From Actinosynnema sp. ALI-1.44 (GTDB taxonomy: Bacteria > Actinomycetota > Actinomycetes > Mycobacteriales > Pseudonocardiaceae): a DNA stretch of 64,000 nt. A program made the position numbers and the translations under genes. Shown piece by piece: positions 49,149-58,815 of the stretch (position 1 is the stretch's first letter; each line of letters begins with the position of its first letter). The stretch covers positions 620,001 to 684,000 of the forward strand of contig NZ_MTQO01000054.1 of the NCBI RefSeq assembly GCF_001984155.1, read 5' to 3'. The notes beneath the pieces were generated by a model. It was not told the DNA's origin, ran no database searches, and saw nothing but the letters and a program-made list of their open reading frames with translations.

Positions 49149-50021
49149 CGGGCAATCAGCTAGCGGAGAGCAACCGCAGCCCGGTCCTGGTCACCGAGCG
49201 GGTAGACCCAGCCCCCACGGCCAGCGCGCTAGCGCAGAGCAGGCGGCGTGCGCGCAAGCGCAGGGCAGGCGGCGTGCGCGCTAGCGCAGAGTGGTGCTTC
49301 GGGGGTGTCTCCTGCCCGTCGGCCTGGGCGAAGCCAACCACGGGCTGTCAAGAGGTCGGCCCACCCAAAGTAGCCCGGCGACAGCCATACCGATCCTCTT
49401 GACAGTCCGTGGTTCCCTGGGGCAGGTCGACGGGCAGGGGACGCCCGCGCCCTGAACCCCGGGTCATGAAAAGTATGCGCCGGGAGGAACACGGCGCGAA
49501 GACCTCCTGCTCAGAGGTCTGCCTCCCGGCGAGGGACCCCTTCTTTTTGTCTTTTCAGACCCGGAATCTCGAGTATTCCGGGTCGGGTGACCACGCCTTA
49601 CTCCTGGTCAAGGCTCGGATGCTGCGGGGGAAAGATAGCCCCTCGCCGGGTGGCAGACCTCAAAGCAGGAGATGGGGTGGGTGTACTCCCTGCCCACAGC
49701 CGAGATCCTGTTGTGTGTACCCGAGGCGAGGGCGCCTCCTGCCCGTCGACCTGCCCCAGGGAACCACGGACTATCAAGAGGATCGGTACCGCCATCGCCG
49801 GGGCTCCTGGGCAGGCCGACCTCTTGACAGCCCGTGGTTGGCTTCGCCCAGGCCGACGGGCAGGAGACACCCCCGAAGCCCACCCCTGCGCTTGCGCGCA
49901 AGCCGCAAACCCCCTGCGCTGGTGCGCGGCCGCAAACCCCCTGCGCTTGCGCGCTGGCCGTTGCGGGTTGCTTTGCGCCTATGCATTGACAGTCCGGCGC
50001 CCCGGGCTTGTCGCTGGGCTT
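49149..50021. repeat. Nested inverted-repeat (palindromic) element between convergent genes
   Basis: No gene is supported here. Arms 49296-49361 and 49814-49879 are a perfect 66-bp inverted repeat; inside them 49388-49438 and 49738-49788 match inversely at 50 of 51 bases; further in, 49501-49538 and 49637-49674 match inversely at roughly four fifths of positions. The outer and middle arms are diverged copies of one roughly 50-bp module (starts CCTGCCCGTCG, ends TCAAGAGG), present four times in alternating orientation. A GACCCGGAAT/ATTCCGGGTC hairpin (49558-49584) sits near the centre. GCGC-rich tandem units flank both sides. Confidence 0.85.
49224..49291. repeat. 26-bp tandem repeat, left flank of the palindrome
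   Basis: Units 49224-49249 and 49250-49275 differ at two positions (GCGCGCTAGCGCAGAG against GCGCGCAAGCGCAGGG) and share GCAGGCGGCGT; a partial third unit follows to 49291. On the right flank, at 49884-49955, related units of 27-28 bp (CTGCGCTTGCGCGCAAGCCG, then CAAACCCC) run in the opposite sense. Each unit is internally self-complementary around GCGC. Confidence 0.75.
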
Positions 50022-50795
50022 TTAGCGGCCTTGGAAGTTTGGCTTGCGCTTTTCCGCGAAAGCTCGGGGTCCTTCCTTCGCGTCCTCGCTCTGGAAGACG
50101 GCTATGCCCAGCCGGGCGTCGATCTTGAAGGCGTCGTTCTCCGGCATGGCTTCGGTTTCGCGGATCGTTCGGAGGATTGCCTTGACCGCCAGTGGCCCGT
50201 TGGCTGCTATCAGCTCAGCGAGTTCCAACGCCTTCGGCAGTGCTTGTCCGTCGGGCACCACGTGACCGATCAACCCGATGCGCTGAGCCTCGGTCGCTGT
50301 GATGTGCCGTCCCGTCAGCAGGAGGTCACAGGCGACCGTATAGGGAATCTGCCGTGGCAACCGGACCGCCGAACCGCCCAGTGGGAAAAGGCCCCACTTC
50401 GGCTCGGACACACCGAACCGGGCGCTTTCACCGGCAACCCTGATGTCCGTTGCCTGCAGGATCTCTGTCCCGCCCGCGATCGCCGGTCCTTCGACCGCCG
50501 CGATCAGCGGCTTGGTCAGCCTCCTGCCTTTCAACAGGGGCTCGATCACCGAGAGGTCCCAGTCCGCTGCCTTGTCCCCCGGGTGACTGGCTGTCATCGC
50601 CTTCAGGTCCGCGCCCGCGCAGAACGCTCCGTTTGCCCCGGTCAGGACGCATGCCCTGATCGCGTCGTCCTTGTCCACTTCGTCCCAGGCGTCGCGCATG
50701 ATCGACATCATCTCCGCGGACAACGCGTTTCGCGCATCCGGGCGGTTCATGGTCACGATGAGCACGTGCCCTTGCCGCTCTACCAGGCAGTCCAT
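50022..50795 (-). CDS. echA19: Enoyl-CoA hydratase EchA19
   Basis: A 257-residue crotonase-fold hydratase for the first side-chain beta-oxidation cycle, close to Rv3516: [78 protein letters not shown] (with catalytic Glu region) and [13 protein letters not shown] at the C-terminus. Divergent from fadD19 with a shared KstR-type operator, the same pairing as in mycobacteria. Confidence 0.91.
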   Translation of the reverse strand: MDCLVERQGHVLIVTMNRPDARNALSAEMMSIMRDAWDEVDKDDAIRACVLTGANGAFCAGADLKAMTASHPGDKAADWDLSVIEPLLKGRRLTKPLIAAVEGPAIAGGTEILQATDIRVAGESARFGVSEPKWGLFPLGGSAVRLPRQIPYTVACDLLLTGRHITATEAQRIGLIGHVVPDGQALPKALELAELIAANGPLAVKAILRTIRETEAMPENDAFKIDARLGIAVFQSEDAKEGPRAFAEKRKPNFQGR

Positions 50796-50833
50796 CGACT
50801 TCCTTCCGGTCGGAACGGGGGATTGTTCAGAAC

Positions 50834-50847
50834 GATAACATGTTCTA
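50834..50847. promoter_or_regulatory. KstR-type operator between echA19 and fadD19
   Basis: GATAACATGTTCTA keeps AAC and GTT at the right spacing and one perfect outer half. It lies 38 bp from the echA19 start and 10 bp from the fadD19 GTG, and its right half runs into TACTTT, a plausible -10 for a leaderless fadD19 message. Confidence 0.75.
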
Positions 50848-50857
50848 CTTTGGGGTG

Positions 50858-52462
50858 GTGACCTTCAATATCGCCGATCTCGTGGAGCACGCCGTCGATG
50901 TCGTGCCCGAGCGGATCGCCGCGATCTGCGGCGAGCGCCGGGTCACCTATTCCGAGTTGGAGCAGCGCGCGAACCGGCTCGCGCACCATCTGGCCGCCAA
51001 CGGCGTTGGGCGTGGCTCGCACGTCGGCGTGTACTCGCGGAACTCCGTCCAGGCGGTCGAGACCATGCTGGCCGCGTACAAGCTCCGCGCGGTCGCGGTG
51101 AACGTCAACTACCGCTATGTCGCCAGCGAACTGCGGTACATCTTCGACGACGCCGACCTGGTCGCCCTTGTGCACGAGCGGCGTGACGCCGCCAAGGTCG
51201 CGGCGGCGCGGACCGACAGACTGAAACACGTTATCGTCGTCGACGATGACTCCGGTGTGGACTACGAAGGCTGCGAGTACGAGGCAGCCCTCCGCGAGGG
51301 CCACCCGGACCGGGACTTCGAGCCCCGCAGCCCGGACGACACCTACATCCTGTACACCGGCGGCACCACGGGTAATCCCAAGGGTGTCGTGTGGCGCCAG
51401 GAAGACGTGTGGCGTGTGCTCGGCGGCGGCATCGACTTCATGACCGGCGCGCGGATCGAGGACGAGTGGCAGCAGGCCAACACCGGCCTGCAGTACAGCC
51501 TCGTCCGCTTCCCGATCCCGCCGTTGATCCACGGTGCCACCCAATGGGCGACGTTCCAGAGCCTGTTCTCCGGCGGCACCGTCGTCTTCGTCCCGCAGTT
51601 CGACGCGCACGAGGTCTGGCGCACCATCGAACAGCACAAGGCGCAGGTCATCCTGATCACCGGGGACGCGATGGCCCGGCCGATGATCGAGGCGTTGCAG
51701 GAGCGCGAGTACGACACGTCCTCCGTCGTCGCGATCGCCAGCACGGCCGCGTTGTTCTCGCCCTCGGTCAAGGACCAGTACCTGGCCGCCCTGCCGAACG
51801 TGGTGATCACCGACTCGATCGGGTCGTCCGAGGCCGGGTTCTCCGGCCTCAGCATCGTCCAAAGGGGAGTCGAGCACCGCGGCGGCCCCCGGGTCAGGAT
51901 CGACGCGGACAACACCGTGATCGACGAGGACAACCGGCCCGTCGAGCCCGGAGTCGTCGGCAGGCTCGCCCGCGGCGGCCACATCCCGCTCGGCTACTAC
52001 AAGGACGAGGCCAAGACCAAGGCGTTGTTCGTCGAGGTCGACGGGAAGCGGTACGTGGTTCCCGGTGACTTCGCGCGCGTCGAGGAAGACGGCACGGTCA
52101 CACTCCTCGGACGCGGCAACATGTGCGTCAACTCGGGCGGCGAGAAGATCTTCCCCGAGGAGGTCGAGGGCGCGCTGAAGTCGCACCCCGACGTCTTCGA
52201 CGCGCTGGTGATCGGTGTCCCGGACGAGCGCTTCGGCCAACGCGTCGCCGCGGTCGTGCAACCGCGTGACGGCAGGACGCCGACACTGTCCGAACTGGAC
52301 GAACACGCTCGTGGCGCGATCGCCGGCTACAAGGTGCCGCGCAGCCTGTGGTTGGTCGACGAGATCAAACGCTCCCCGAGCGGCAAGCCGGACTACCGGT
52401 GGGCGCAGGCGCACGCGCAGGAGAACGAAGCCACCGAACACACGACGGTAGTGGTGAAATAG
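50858..52462 (+). CDS. fadD19: Steroid side-chain CoA ligase FadD19
   Basis: A 534-residue AMP-forming ligase that activates the C26/C27 carboxylate of the sterol side chain. Close to Rv3515c throughout: [45 protein letters not shown]-like [53 protein letters not shown] and [12 protein letters not shown] with the Lys. GTG 50858 (or 50855) is chosen since an ATG at 50840 lies inside the operator; no ribosome site. Stop and the next start share a base (TAGTG). Confidence 0.9.
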   Translation: MTFNIADLVEHAVDVVPERIAAICGERRVTYSELEQRANRLAHHLAANGVGRGSHVGVYSRNSVQAVETMLAAYKLRAVAVNVNYRYVASELRYIFDDADLVALVHERRDAAKVAAARTDRLKHVIVVDDDSGVDYEGCEYEAALREGHPDRDFEPRSPDDTYILYTGGTTGNPKGVVWRQEDVWRVLGGGIDFMTGARIEDEWQQANTGLQYSLVRFPIPPLIHGATQWATFQSLFSGGTVVFVPQFDAHEVWRTIEQHKAQVILITGDAMARPMIEALQEREYDTSSVVAIASTAALFSPSVKDQYLAALPNVVITDSIGSSEAGFSGLSIVQRGVEHRGGPRVRIDADNTVIDEDNRPVEPGVVGRLARGGHIPLGYYKDEAKTKALFVEVDGKRYVVPGDFARVEEDGTVTLLGRGNMCVNSGGEKIFPEEVEGALKSHPDVFDALVIGVPDERFGQRVAAVVQPRDGRTPTLSELDEHARGAIAGYKVPRSLWLVDEIKRSPSGKPDYRWAQAHAQENEATEHTTVVVK

Positions 52463-53550
52463 TGCGGACATCGCTGTGTGACACCTTCGGCATCGAGCAC
52501 CCGATCTTCGGGTTCACGCCATCCGAACACGTAGCCGCCGCGATCAGCCGGGCCGGTGGTCTCGGCGTGCTGGGCTGCGTGCGGTTCAACGACGCGGCCG
52601 ACCTCGCCAAGGCCCTCGACTGGATGGACGCCAACACCGACGGCAAACCGTACGGCGTCGACGTGGTGATGCCCGCGAAGATCCCGACCGAGGGCGCGGC
52701 GCTCGACCTGGACAAGCTGATCCCACCGGGGCACAAGGACTTCGTCGAGCGGACGCTGCACAGACTCGGGGTGCCACCGATCGGTGGCGAAGGCCGGGAC
52801 GGGGTGCTCGGTTGGCTGCACTCCGTGGCCCGGTCGCATGTCGACGTCGCGCTCGAACACCCGGTGAAGTTGATCGCGAACGCCCTCGGATCACCACCCG
52901 CGGACATCATCGAACGGGCACACGAACACGGTGTTCTCGTGGCCGCGTTGGCGGGCAAGGCCGAGCACGCGCGCAACCACGTCGCCAACGGCGTGGACAT
53001 CGTGGTGGCCCAAGGCTACGAAGCCGGTGGGCACACCGGGGAGATCGCCACGATGGTGCTCGTGCCGGAGATCGTGGACGCGGTCGACGTGCCTGTGCTC
53101 GCCGCTGGCGGTATCGGCAGCGGCCGTCAGGTCGCTGCCGCCATGGCGCTGGGCGCCGAGGGTGTCTGGATGGGCTCGTACTGGCTCACTACGGCGGAGT
53201 ACACGCAGTCGCTCGGCGAATCGGCGATGCAGCAGGCGTTGCTGGGCGCGACGTCCAGTGACACGGTCCGGACCCGGATCTACACCGGCAAACCGGCAAG
53301 GCTGCTCAGGACCAAGTGGACGGACGCGTGGGCGGCCGACGACGCGCCCGAACCGTTGCCGATGCCGTTGCAGAACCTGCTGGTCGCCGAGGCGCACAAC
53401 CGGATCAACCACGCGGGAGACCCCGCGGTGGTCTCGATGCCGGTCGGCCAGATCGTCGGCCGGATGTCGGCGGTCCGCCCGGTCGCCGAGATCATGGCGG
53501 AGTTGATCGCTGACACGAAGCGGACACTGGACCGGCTCAGGAACATGTGA
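52462..53550 (+). CDS. NMO-fold flavin oxidoreductase
   Basis: A 362-residue FMN protein of the nitronate monooxygenase fold, a distant relative of IpdC: TFGIEHPIFGFTPSEHVAAA, VVAQGYEAGGHTGEIATMVL, VPVLAAGGIGSGRQVAAAMA, GVWMGSYWLTTAEYTQSLGE. A segment at residues 80-130 with HKDFVERTLHRLG is specific to this subgroup. GTG 52462 overlaps the fadD19 stop by one base, so it shares the KstR-controlled transcript and probably acts on a side-chain or steroid CoA intermediate; the reaction is unknown. Confidence 0.84.
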   Translation: MRTSLCDTFGIEHPIFGFTPSEHVAAAISRAGGLGVLGCVRFNDAADLAKALDWMDANTDGKPYGVDVVMPAKIPTEGAALDLDKLIPPGHKDFVERTLHRLGVPPIGGEGRDGVLGWLHSVARSHVDVALEHPVKLIANALGSPPADIIERAHEHGVLVAALAGKAEHARNHVANGVDIVVAQGYEAGGHTGEIATMVLVPEIVDAVDVPVLAAGGIGSGRQVAAAMALGAEGVWMGSYWLTTAEYTQSLGESAMQQALLGATSSDTVRTRIYTGKPARLLRTKWTDAWAADDAPEPLPMPLQNLLVAEAHNRINHAGDPAVVSMPVGQIVGRMSAVRPVAEIMAELIADTKRTLDRLRNM

Positions 53551-53619
53551 GCGCTCCAGCGTGCGTACTTCCGGGCAAACGCTGGGAAGAACGCCGGGAA
53601 CCACGCATCGTTGGTCGGT

Positions 53620-53997
53620 ATGGGACGTCCGACCAAGATCACTGTCGCTTCGATGCTGGGGTTCGTCCACGGCATCCTGTCGCTGCTGTACGGCACGACC
53701 GGCTTGGTGTTCATGGACGCACCGTGGATGTATGACAACAAGGTATACCAAGTGTTGTTGGTTGCTCAGTTGCTTGTCGGCGGCCTGATGATGGTGGCAA
53801 GCGTGGTGATCATGACCGGTCAGGGTTGGGCGCTGTACCAAGGGACTTTCCTGCTGCAGGCGGCGGCCGCGGCGGTGTGTGCGGTCGCGTTCTTCCCCAG
53901 CGGCCTGGTTGTGGTCCCGTTCGCGCTCGCTGTCCCGCTCACCGGGGCCCTGTTGCTCACCAGACCGGACAGCAAGTGGTACCTGGGGATTCGCTGA
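53620..53997 (+). CDS. Small four-span membrane protein
   Basis: A 125-residue protein with four hydrophobic segments: VASMLGFVHGILSLLYGTTG, VLLVAQLLVGGLMMVASVVI, LLQAAAAAVCAVAF and VVVPFALAVPLTGALLLT. ATG 53620 is preferred over a TTG at 53611. The pattern is common to uncharacterised actinobacterial membrane proteins; no function can be given. It lies between the sterol genes but without a recognisable KstR site. Confidence 0.65.
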   Translation: MGRPTKITVASMLGFVHGILSLLYGTTGLVFMDAPWMYDNKVYQVLLVAQLLVGGLMMVASVVIMTGQGWALYQGTFLLQAAAAAVCAVAFFPSGLVVVPFALAVPLTGALLLTRPDSKWYLGIR

Positions 53998-54153
53998 CCG
54001 AATCGTGATGTATCCGGTGACCGAAGTGCCCGGAAGGGCAGCCTTGGGCGGCCAATTGGCCGCTGTGCGGGCTGAGTTGGCGTGAAACGTCACGAAATCG
54101 CCTGACCCGGCGACATACTCGGCGACGTCATCCCGGTGCCCCGAGGAGGCCGC

Positions 54154-54774
54154 ATGTCCAATGAGTACGGCCAGCAACAACACCCTGGCCAACAGTCACC
54201 GATGCCGGGCTTCGCCCCGCCGCAGTCCGGTTACCCGCAGACACCGCCGGGCGGTCAGCCCGCGTACCCGGCGCACCAGCAGTACCCGGGCGGGCCGGGT
54301 GGTTACGGCACCGGTTACGGCGGACAGCCCACCGCCAAGCCCGGCTCGGTCACCGGTGCCGCGGTGCTCGGCTTCATCCAGGCCGGTATCACCCTGATCA
54401 CCACGGGCATCCTGTTCTCGGCGCTGTTCGGCACGGCGTCGGCCCAGGACGCCAGCGCGGCGGCCAGCTGGGCGCTCGCATTGGCTCAGCTGGCCGGACT
54501 GGTCCTGCTGATCTTCGGTGCGGTCCAGTTGATGTCCGGTACGTCCCGCACGCTGTACGTGGTCGGCGCGATCCTGGAACTGGTGATCTGCGCCTACTAC
54601 CTGATCAACATCCTGGGCACGGACACCGGTGGGATGTTCACCGAGCAGTTCGAAAGCATCAAGAACGCACTGGCGGTGTTCCCGGTCATCTTCGCGATCA
54701 TGCCCTTGATCGGCCTGATCCTCGCACTGGGTTCGGCCGCGGGGAACTACGTCTCGGCCACGCGCGGTCGCTGA
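54154..54774 (+). CDS. Pro/Gln-rich membrane protein
   Basis: A 206-residue protein with a disordered N-terminal 65 residues rich in Pro, Gln, Gly and Tyr (QQQHPGQQSPMPGFAPPQSG) and four membrane spans (VLGFIQAGITLITTGILFSA; ALAQLAGLVLLIFGAVQLMS; YVVGAILELVICAYYLINIL; VIFAIMPLIGLILALGSAAG). ATG 54154 follows GAGGAGG. Such proteins are abundant in actinomycetes and some associate with cell-division or secretion machinery, but nothing here shows a role. Converges on chsE5 with 2 bp between stops. Confidence 0.75.
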   Translation: MSNEYGQQQHPGQQSPMPGFAPPQSGYPQTPPGGQPAYPAHQQYPGGPGGYGTGYGGQPTAKPGSVTGAAVLGFIQAGITLITTGILFSALFGTASAQDASAAASWALALAQLAGLVLLIFGAVQLMSGTSRTLYVVGAILELVICAYYLINILGTDTGGMFTEQFESIKNALAVFPVIFAIMPLIGLILALGSAAGNYVSATRGR

Positions 54775-54776
54775 CG

Positions 54777-55796
54777 TCAGGCAGGGGTTGACGCCAGCGC
54801 GGCGCCGATCTTGCGCAACTGCGCGGTGGCGCCGCCGAGCGTGAACTCGTTGCGTTTCGCGGCAACGAAATACCGGTGCGACGGGTGATCTGTGTCGATG
54901 CCCATGCCGCCGTGCACGTGCACCGCGGTGTGGGCCACCCTGTGCCCGGCGTCGGCCGCCCAGAACTTCGCCGCGGCGACCTCGACCTCGGCCGGTAACC
55001 CTTCGCTGACCCGCCACGCGGCCTGCCACAACGTCAACCGGATCGCCTCGACGTCGATGTAGGCGTCCGCCAGCCGTTGTGCCACGGCTTGGAACGAGCC
55101 GATCGGCCGATCGAACTGCACGCGGGTCCGCGCGTGTTCCGTGGTCAGTTCCAGCGCGCGTTCGGTGACTCCCAACTGCAGCGCGCACAGCCCGATGGTC
55201 ATCCGCGTGTGCAGCCAGTCGAGTACCTCCTGGCCACCGAGCAACCGCGTGGAATCCACTGGCACGTCGTCGAAGTCGAGCCAGGCCTCGCTGTCGCTGT
55301 CCACGATCCGCTGCCGGGTGATCGCGACTTCGGACGGCTTGACGACAAGGACCTTCACCCCGTCCGGCGACGAAGCGGGGACGAGGATCACCTCGGCGAG
55401 CGCTCCCGCGGGAACGCAGGACTTGCTGCCGGTCAGGCGCCAGCCGTCCGCCGCCGGTTCCGCGTACACCTCGTCTTCGGACAAGGCGGCGGTGTGGATC
55501 GCGTTCGCGTTGTCCGCCGTGCCGAATCGTTCCAGAGCTGACGCGGCGACGACGGATGCCAGGTAGGGTACGGGCGCGACCGCGCGGCCGAGTTCGACGA
55601 GCACACTGCACTGCTCGAGCAGCCCGAAGTCGGTCACCGACAGGATCCCGGCCTGGGCAAGGGAGTCCCACAGTTCAGGGTCGAACCGGTCGGCGCCCGA
55701 CTCGGCCGCGCGCAGCCGCTCGTCGGTCAGCGCCGCCATGATCGACCGGGTCAGCTTGCCGAGTTCGACCTGCGCCTCGGAGAACGAGAAGTCCAT
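54777..55796 (-). CDS. chsE5: Acyl-CoA dehydrogenase subunit ChsE5 (FadE27)
   Basis: A 339-residue short acyl-CoA dehydrogenase, partner of ChsE4 in the alpha2-beta2 enzyme that dehydrogenates 3-oxo-cholest-4-en-26-oyl-CoA. MDFSFSEAQVELGKLTRSIM, RFDPELWDSLAQAGIL, TRVQFDRPIGSFQAVAQRLA, VHVHGGMGIDTDHPSHRYFV and NEFTLGGATAQLRKIGAALA parallel FadE27. Second gene of the operon, 22 bp after chsE4. Confidence 0.88.
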   Translation of the reverse strand: MDFSFSEAQVELGKLTRSIMAALTDERLRAAESGADRFDPELWDSLAQAGILSVTDFGLLEQCSVLVELGRAVAPVPYLASVVAASALERFGTADNANAIHTAALSEDEVYAEPAADGWRLTGSKSCVPAGALAEVILVPASSPDGVKVLVVKPSEVAITRQRIVDSDSEAWLDFDDVPVDSTRLLGGQEVLDWLHTRMTIGLCALQLGVTERALELTTEHARTRVQFDRPIGSFQAVAQRLADAYIDVEAIRLTLWQAAWRVSEGLPAEVEVAAAKFWAADAGHRVAHTAVHVHGGMGIDTDHPSHRYFVAAKRNEFTLGGATAQLRKIGAALASTPA

Positions 55797-55818
55797 CGAT
55801 GTCCTTTTCCAGCCGAAG

Positions 55819-57000
<1,182 letters not shown>

Positions 57001-57014
57001 CCGACCTCCAGGAG

Positions 57015-57028
57015 TGAAACACGTTCTA
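57015..57028. promoter_or_regulatory. KstR-type operator upstream of chsE4
   Basis: TGAAACACGTTCTA, differing from the consensus only in its first arm, lies between the chsE4 start (57000) and the stop of the upstream dihydrofolate reductase-family gene, so chsE4-chsE5 have their own repressed promoter. Confidence 0.8.
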
Positions 57029-57045
57029 GTTCACCATAGCCTGGG

Positions 57046-57642
57046 TCAGGCCTTGGTGACCAGGTAGCGCAGGTGTGTCACGCCGACACCTTCCTGAACG
57101 GACACCGGCCCTTCCAGTTTGACCGGGGCCTTTGCCAGCTCGCCGAAGAACGGTGTGCCGCCGCCGAGTAACACTGGAACGAGGTCTACTTCGATCTCGT
57201 CGACCAGTCCGGCGTCCAGCGCCTGGCGGGTGATGGTGCCGCTGTTGAGGCCGACGTTCCTGCCGTCGGCCAGTTCCTTGGCCTTGGCGACGGCGGCCTC
57301 GATGCCCTCGGTCACGAACGTGAAGTGTTCGGAGGAGTGCTCCGGTGGGTTGTGGGTGAGCACGACGACGGGGCGCTGCAGCGGGTGCTCCCCGCCCCAA
57401 GCGTTGGTCATGTCGTACAGGAAACGGCCGACGACCAGTGCGCCGGTCGACTCGAGCAGCGCGCTGTACCGCCCGGCGCTCACCTGGGACATCCTCAGTG
57501 TCAGGCGTGTTCCGGATCCGCCGATCGACATCTCGACGTCGCCGTTGGTGTTCCAGGCGAAAAGGTGGTCGAACCCGCTCTGGCCCGGCCCGGCGACGTA
57601 CCCGTCCAGTGACATGCTCGCGCCCGCGAAAACCTTGCTCAT
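57046..57642 (-). CDS. Dihydrofolate reductase-family (RibD C-terminal) protein
   Basis: A 198-residue NADPH-binding reductase of the RibD C-terminal type: KVFAGASMSLDGYVAGPGQS, TGALVVGRFLYDMTNAWGGE, LNSGTITRQALDAGLVDEIE and PVLLGGGTPFFGEL. ATG 57642 has GGGAG nine bases upstream; an in-frame start 25 codons earlier has none. These YyaP/YwjB-like proteins reduce unidentified pterin- or flavin-like substrates. It is not obviously part of the sterol regulon. Confidence 0.8.
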   Translation of the reverse strand: MSKVFAGASMSLDGYVAGPGQSGFDHLFAWNTNGDVEMSIGGSGTRLTLRMSQVSAGRYSALLESTGALVVGRFLYDMTNAWGGEHPLQRPVVVLTHNPPEHSSEHFTFVTEGIEAAVAKAKELADGRNVGLNSGTITRQALDAGLVDEIEVDLVPVLLGGGTPFFGELAKAPVKLEGPVSVQEGVGVTHLRYLVTKA

Positions 57643-57766
57643 GACTGCTCCCTGATGTTCGTCCCTACTCACATGGAACGTCGAACGGGGGAGGAACTCA
57701 TCGACATGACGCGTCACTTTGTTCGCGTGATTGTCGTTGAACAGGGTGAGCGCGCCGGGACTTATT

Positions 57767-57836
57767 TAGAACCTGTTCCTTATTTTGGTGCGATTCTCCT
57801 GGTCGGAGCACTTGTCACGCTCGAGAACCTATTCTA
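57767..57836. promoter_or_regulatory. Two KstR-type operators upstream of hsd4A-mce4
   Basis: TAGAACCTGTTCCT at 57767-57780 and GAGAACCTATTCTA at 57823-57836 lie in the 236-bp gap before hsd4A (GTG 57879). They would control the hsd4A-SDR-yrbE4AB-mce4 transcript. The local sequence is unusually AT-rich (for example CTTATTTTGGTGCGATTC), consistent with a promoter region. Confidence 0.75.
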
Positions 57837-57878
57837 GTGTGAGCTGCGACGCAGCAGCGCTCGACGAGGAGTGAGCCC

Positions 57879-58736
57879 GTGGAGTTGACTAGGCCGCTTG
57901 AGGGAAAGGTCGCGGTGGTCACCGGTGCCGCGGCCGGGCTCGGCCGGGCCGAGGCGGTCGCGCTGGCCAGGGCGGGCGCGGACGTCGTGCTCGGCGACAT
58001 CACCGAGTCCGACGTGGTCGCCGAGATCGAGGACCTCGGCGGCAAAGCGGTGTTCGTCAAGGGTGACGTGTCCGAACGGGACACGGCGGACGCGTTGACG
58101 TCGACGGCGGTCGACCGGTTCGGCGGGCTGCACGTCCTGGTCAACAACGCGGGCGTGCTCCGCGACCGGATGCTGTTCAGCATGTCGGACGAGGAATGGG
58201 ACCTCGTCGTGAAGGTTCACTTGCGCGGGCACTTCCTGTTGTCGCGCAACGCGGCCGCGTACTGGCGTGCGCAGTCCAAGCAGTCCGGTGGCCCGGTGTA
58301 CGCGCGGATAGTCAACACCTCGTCCGAGGCGTTCCTGCTCGGCTCAGGCGGCCAGCCGAACTACGCGGCGGCCAAGGCCGGGATCACCGCGTTGACGTTG
58401 ACCAGCGCACGGTCGCTGGGCAAGTACGGGGTCCGGGCGAACGCGATCTGCCCGCGCGCCCGCACGTCGATGACTGTGGACGTCTTCGGAGAGGCACCGA
58501 CCGGCGACGACCCGCTGTCGCCGGACCACGTGGGCGAGTTCGTCGCCCACCTCGCAGCGCCCGCCGCGGACAAGATCAACGGACAGGTGTTCGTGGTGCA
58601 CGGCGGAACGGTCGCGCTGATGGCCGCGCCCACCGTCGAGCAGACGTTCACCAGCTTCGGCGATCTCACCGACGCCTTCGAGGAGCGCGACCCGAACAAG
58701 ACCTTCGCGTGCCTCGACACGATGTCACTGTCCTAG
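57879..58736 (+). CDS. hsd4A: Hydroxysteroid/hydroxyacyl-CoA dehydrogenase Hsd4A
   Basis: A 285-residue SDR of the MFE-2 type (Rv3502c-like) with reported 17-beta-hydroxysteroid and beta-hydroxyacyl-CoA dehydrogenase activity in sterol degraders. VAVVTGAAAGLGRAEAVALA, VLVNNAGVLRDRMLFSMSDE, NTSSEAFLLGSGGQPNYAAA (catalytic Ser and Tyr) and KAGITALTLTSARSLGKYGV. GTG start behind GAGGAG. First gene of the transcript that continues into the mce4 transporter, as in mycobacteria. Confidence 0.85.
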   Translation: MELTRPLEGKVAVVTGAAAGLGRAEAVALARAGADVVLGDITESDVVAEIEDLGGKAVFVKGDVSERDTADALTSTAVDRFGGLHVLVNNAGVLRDRMLFSMSDEEWDLVVKVHLRGHFLLSRNAAAYWRAQSKQSGGPVYARIVNTSSEAFLLGSGGQPNYAAAKAGITALTLTSARSLGKYGVRANAICPRARTSMTVDVFGEAPTGDDPLSPDHVGEFVAHLAAPAADKINGQVFVVHGGTVALMAAPTVEQTFTSFGDLTDAFEERDPNKTFACLDTMSLS

Positions 58737-58746
58737 AAGGAGAGCC

Positions 58747-58815
58747 ATGATGCTCCCACATCGCGACGACATGGGCCTCAGGGCTGGCCCGCCGCTGACC
58801 GAGGTGATGACGTGA
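58747..58815 (+). CDS. 22-codon leader ORF
   Basis: A short reading frame, MMLPHRDDMGLRAGPPLTEV plus MT, begins with ATG 58747 placed four bases after a strong AAGGAG (58737-58742). Its TGA overlaps the next start (TGATG at 58813-58817). It has no similarity I recognise. Either a coupling leader for the SDR at 58815 or the remnant of a deleted gene. Confidence 0.45.
   Translation: MMLPHRDDMGLRAGPPLTEVMT

Noticed and set aside
49224-49291. Short tandem repeats that could suggest a CRISPR array.
   Set aside because: Units are adjacent without spacers, differ in sequence and have no cas genes nearby.
49149-50021. Insertion sequence as an explanation of the inverted arms.
   Set aside because: No transposase-like frame and no target-site duplication could be seen between or beside the arms.
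57655-57837. 60-codon frame upstream of hsd4A.
   Set aside because: It covers the KstR-type sites, has no ribosome site and resembles nothing; treated as promoter DNA.
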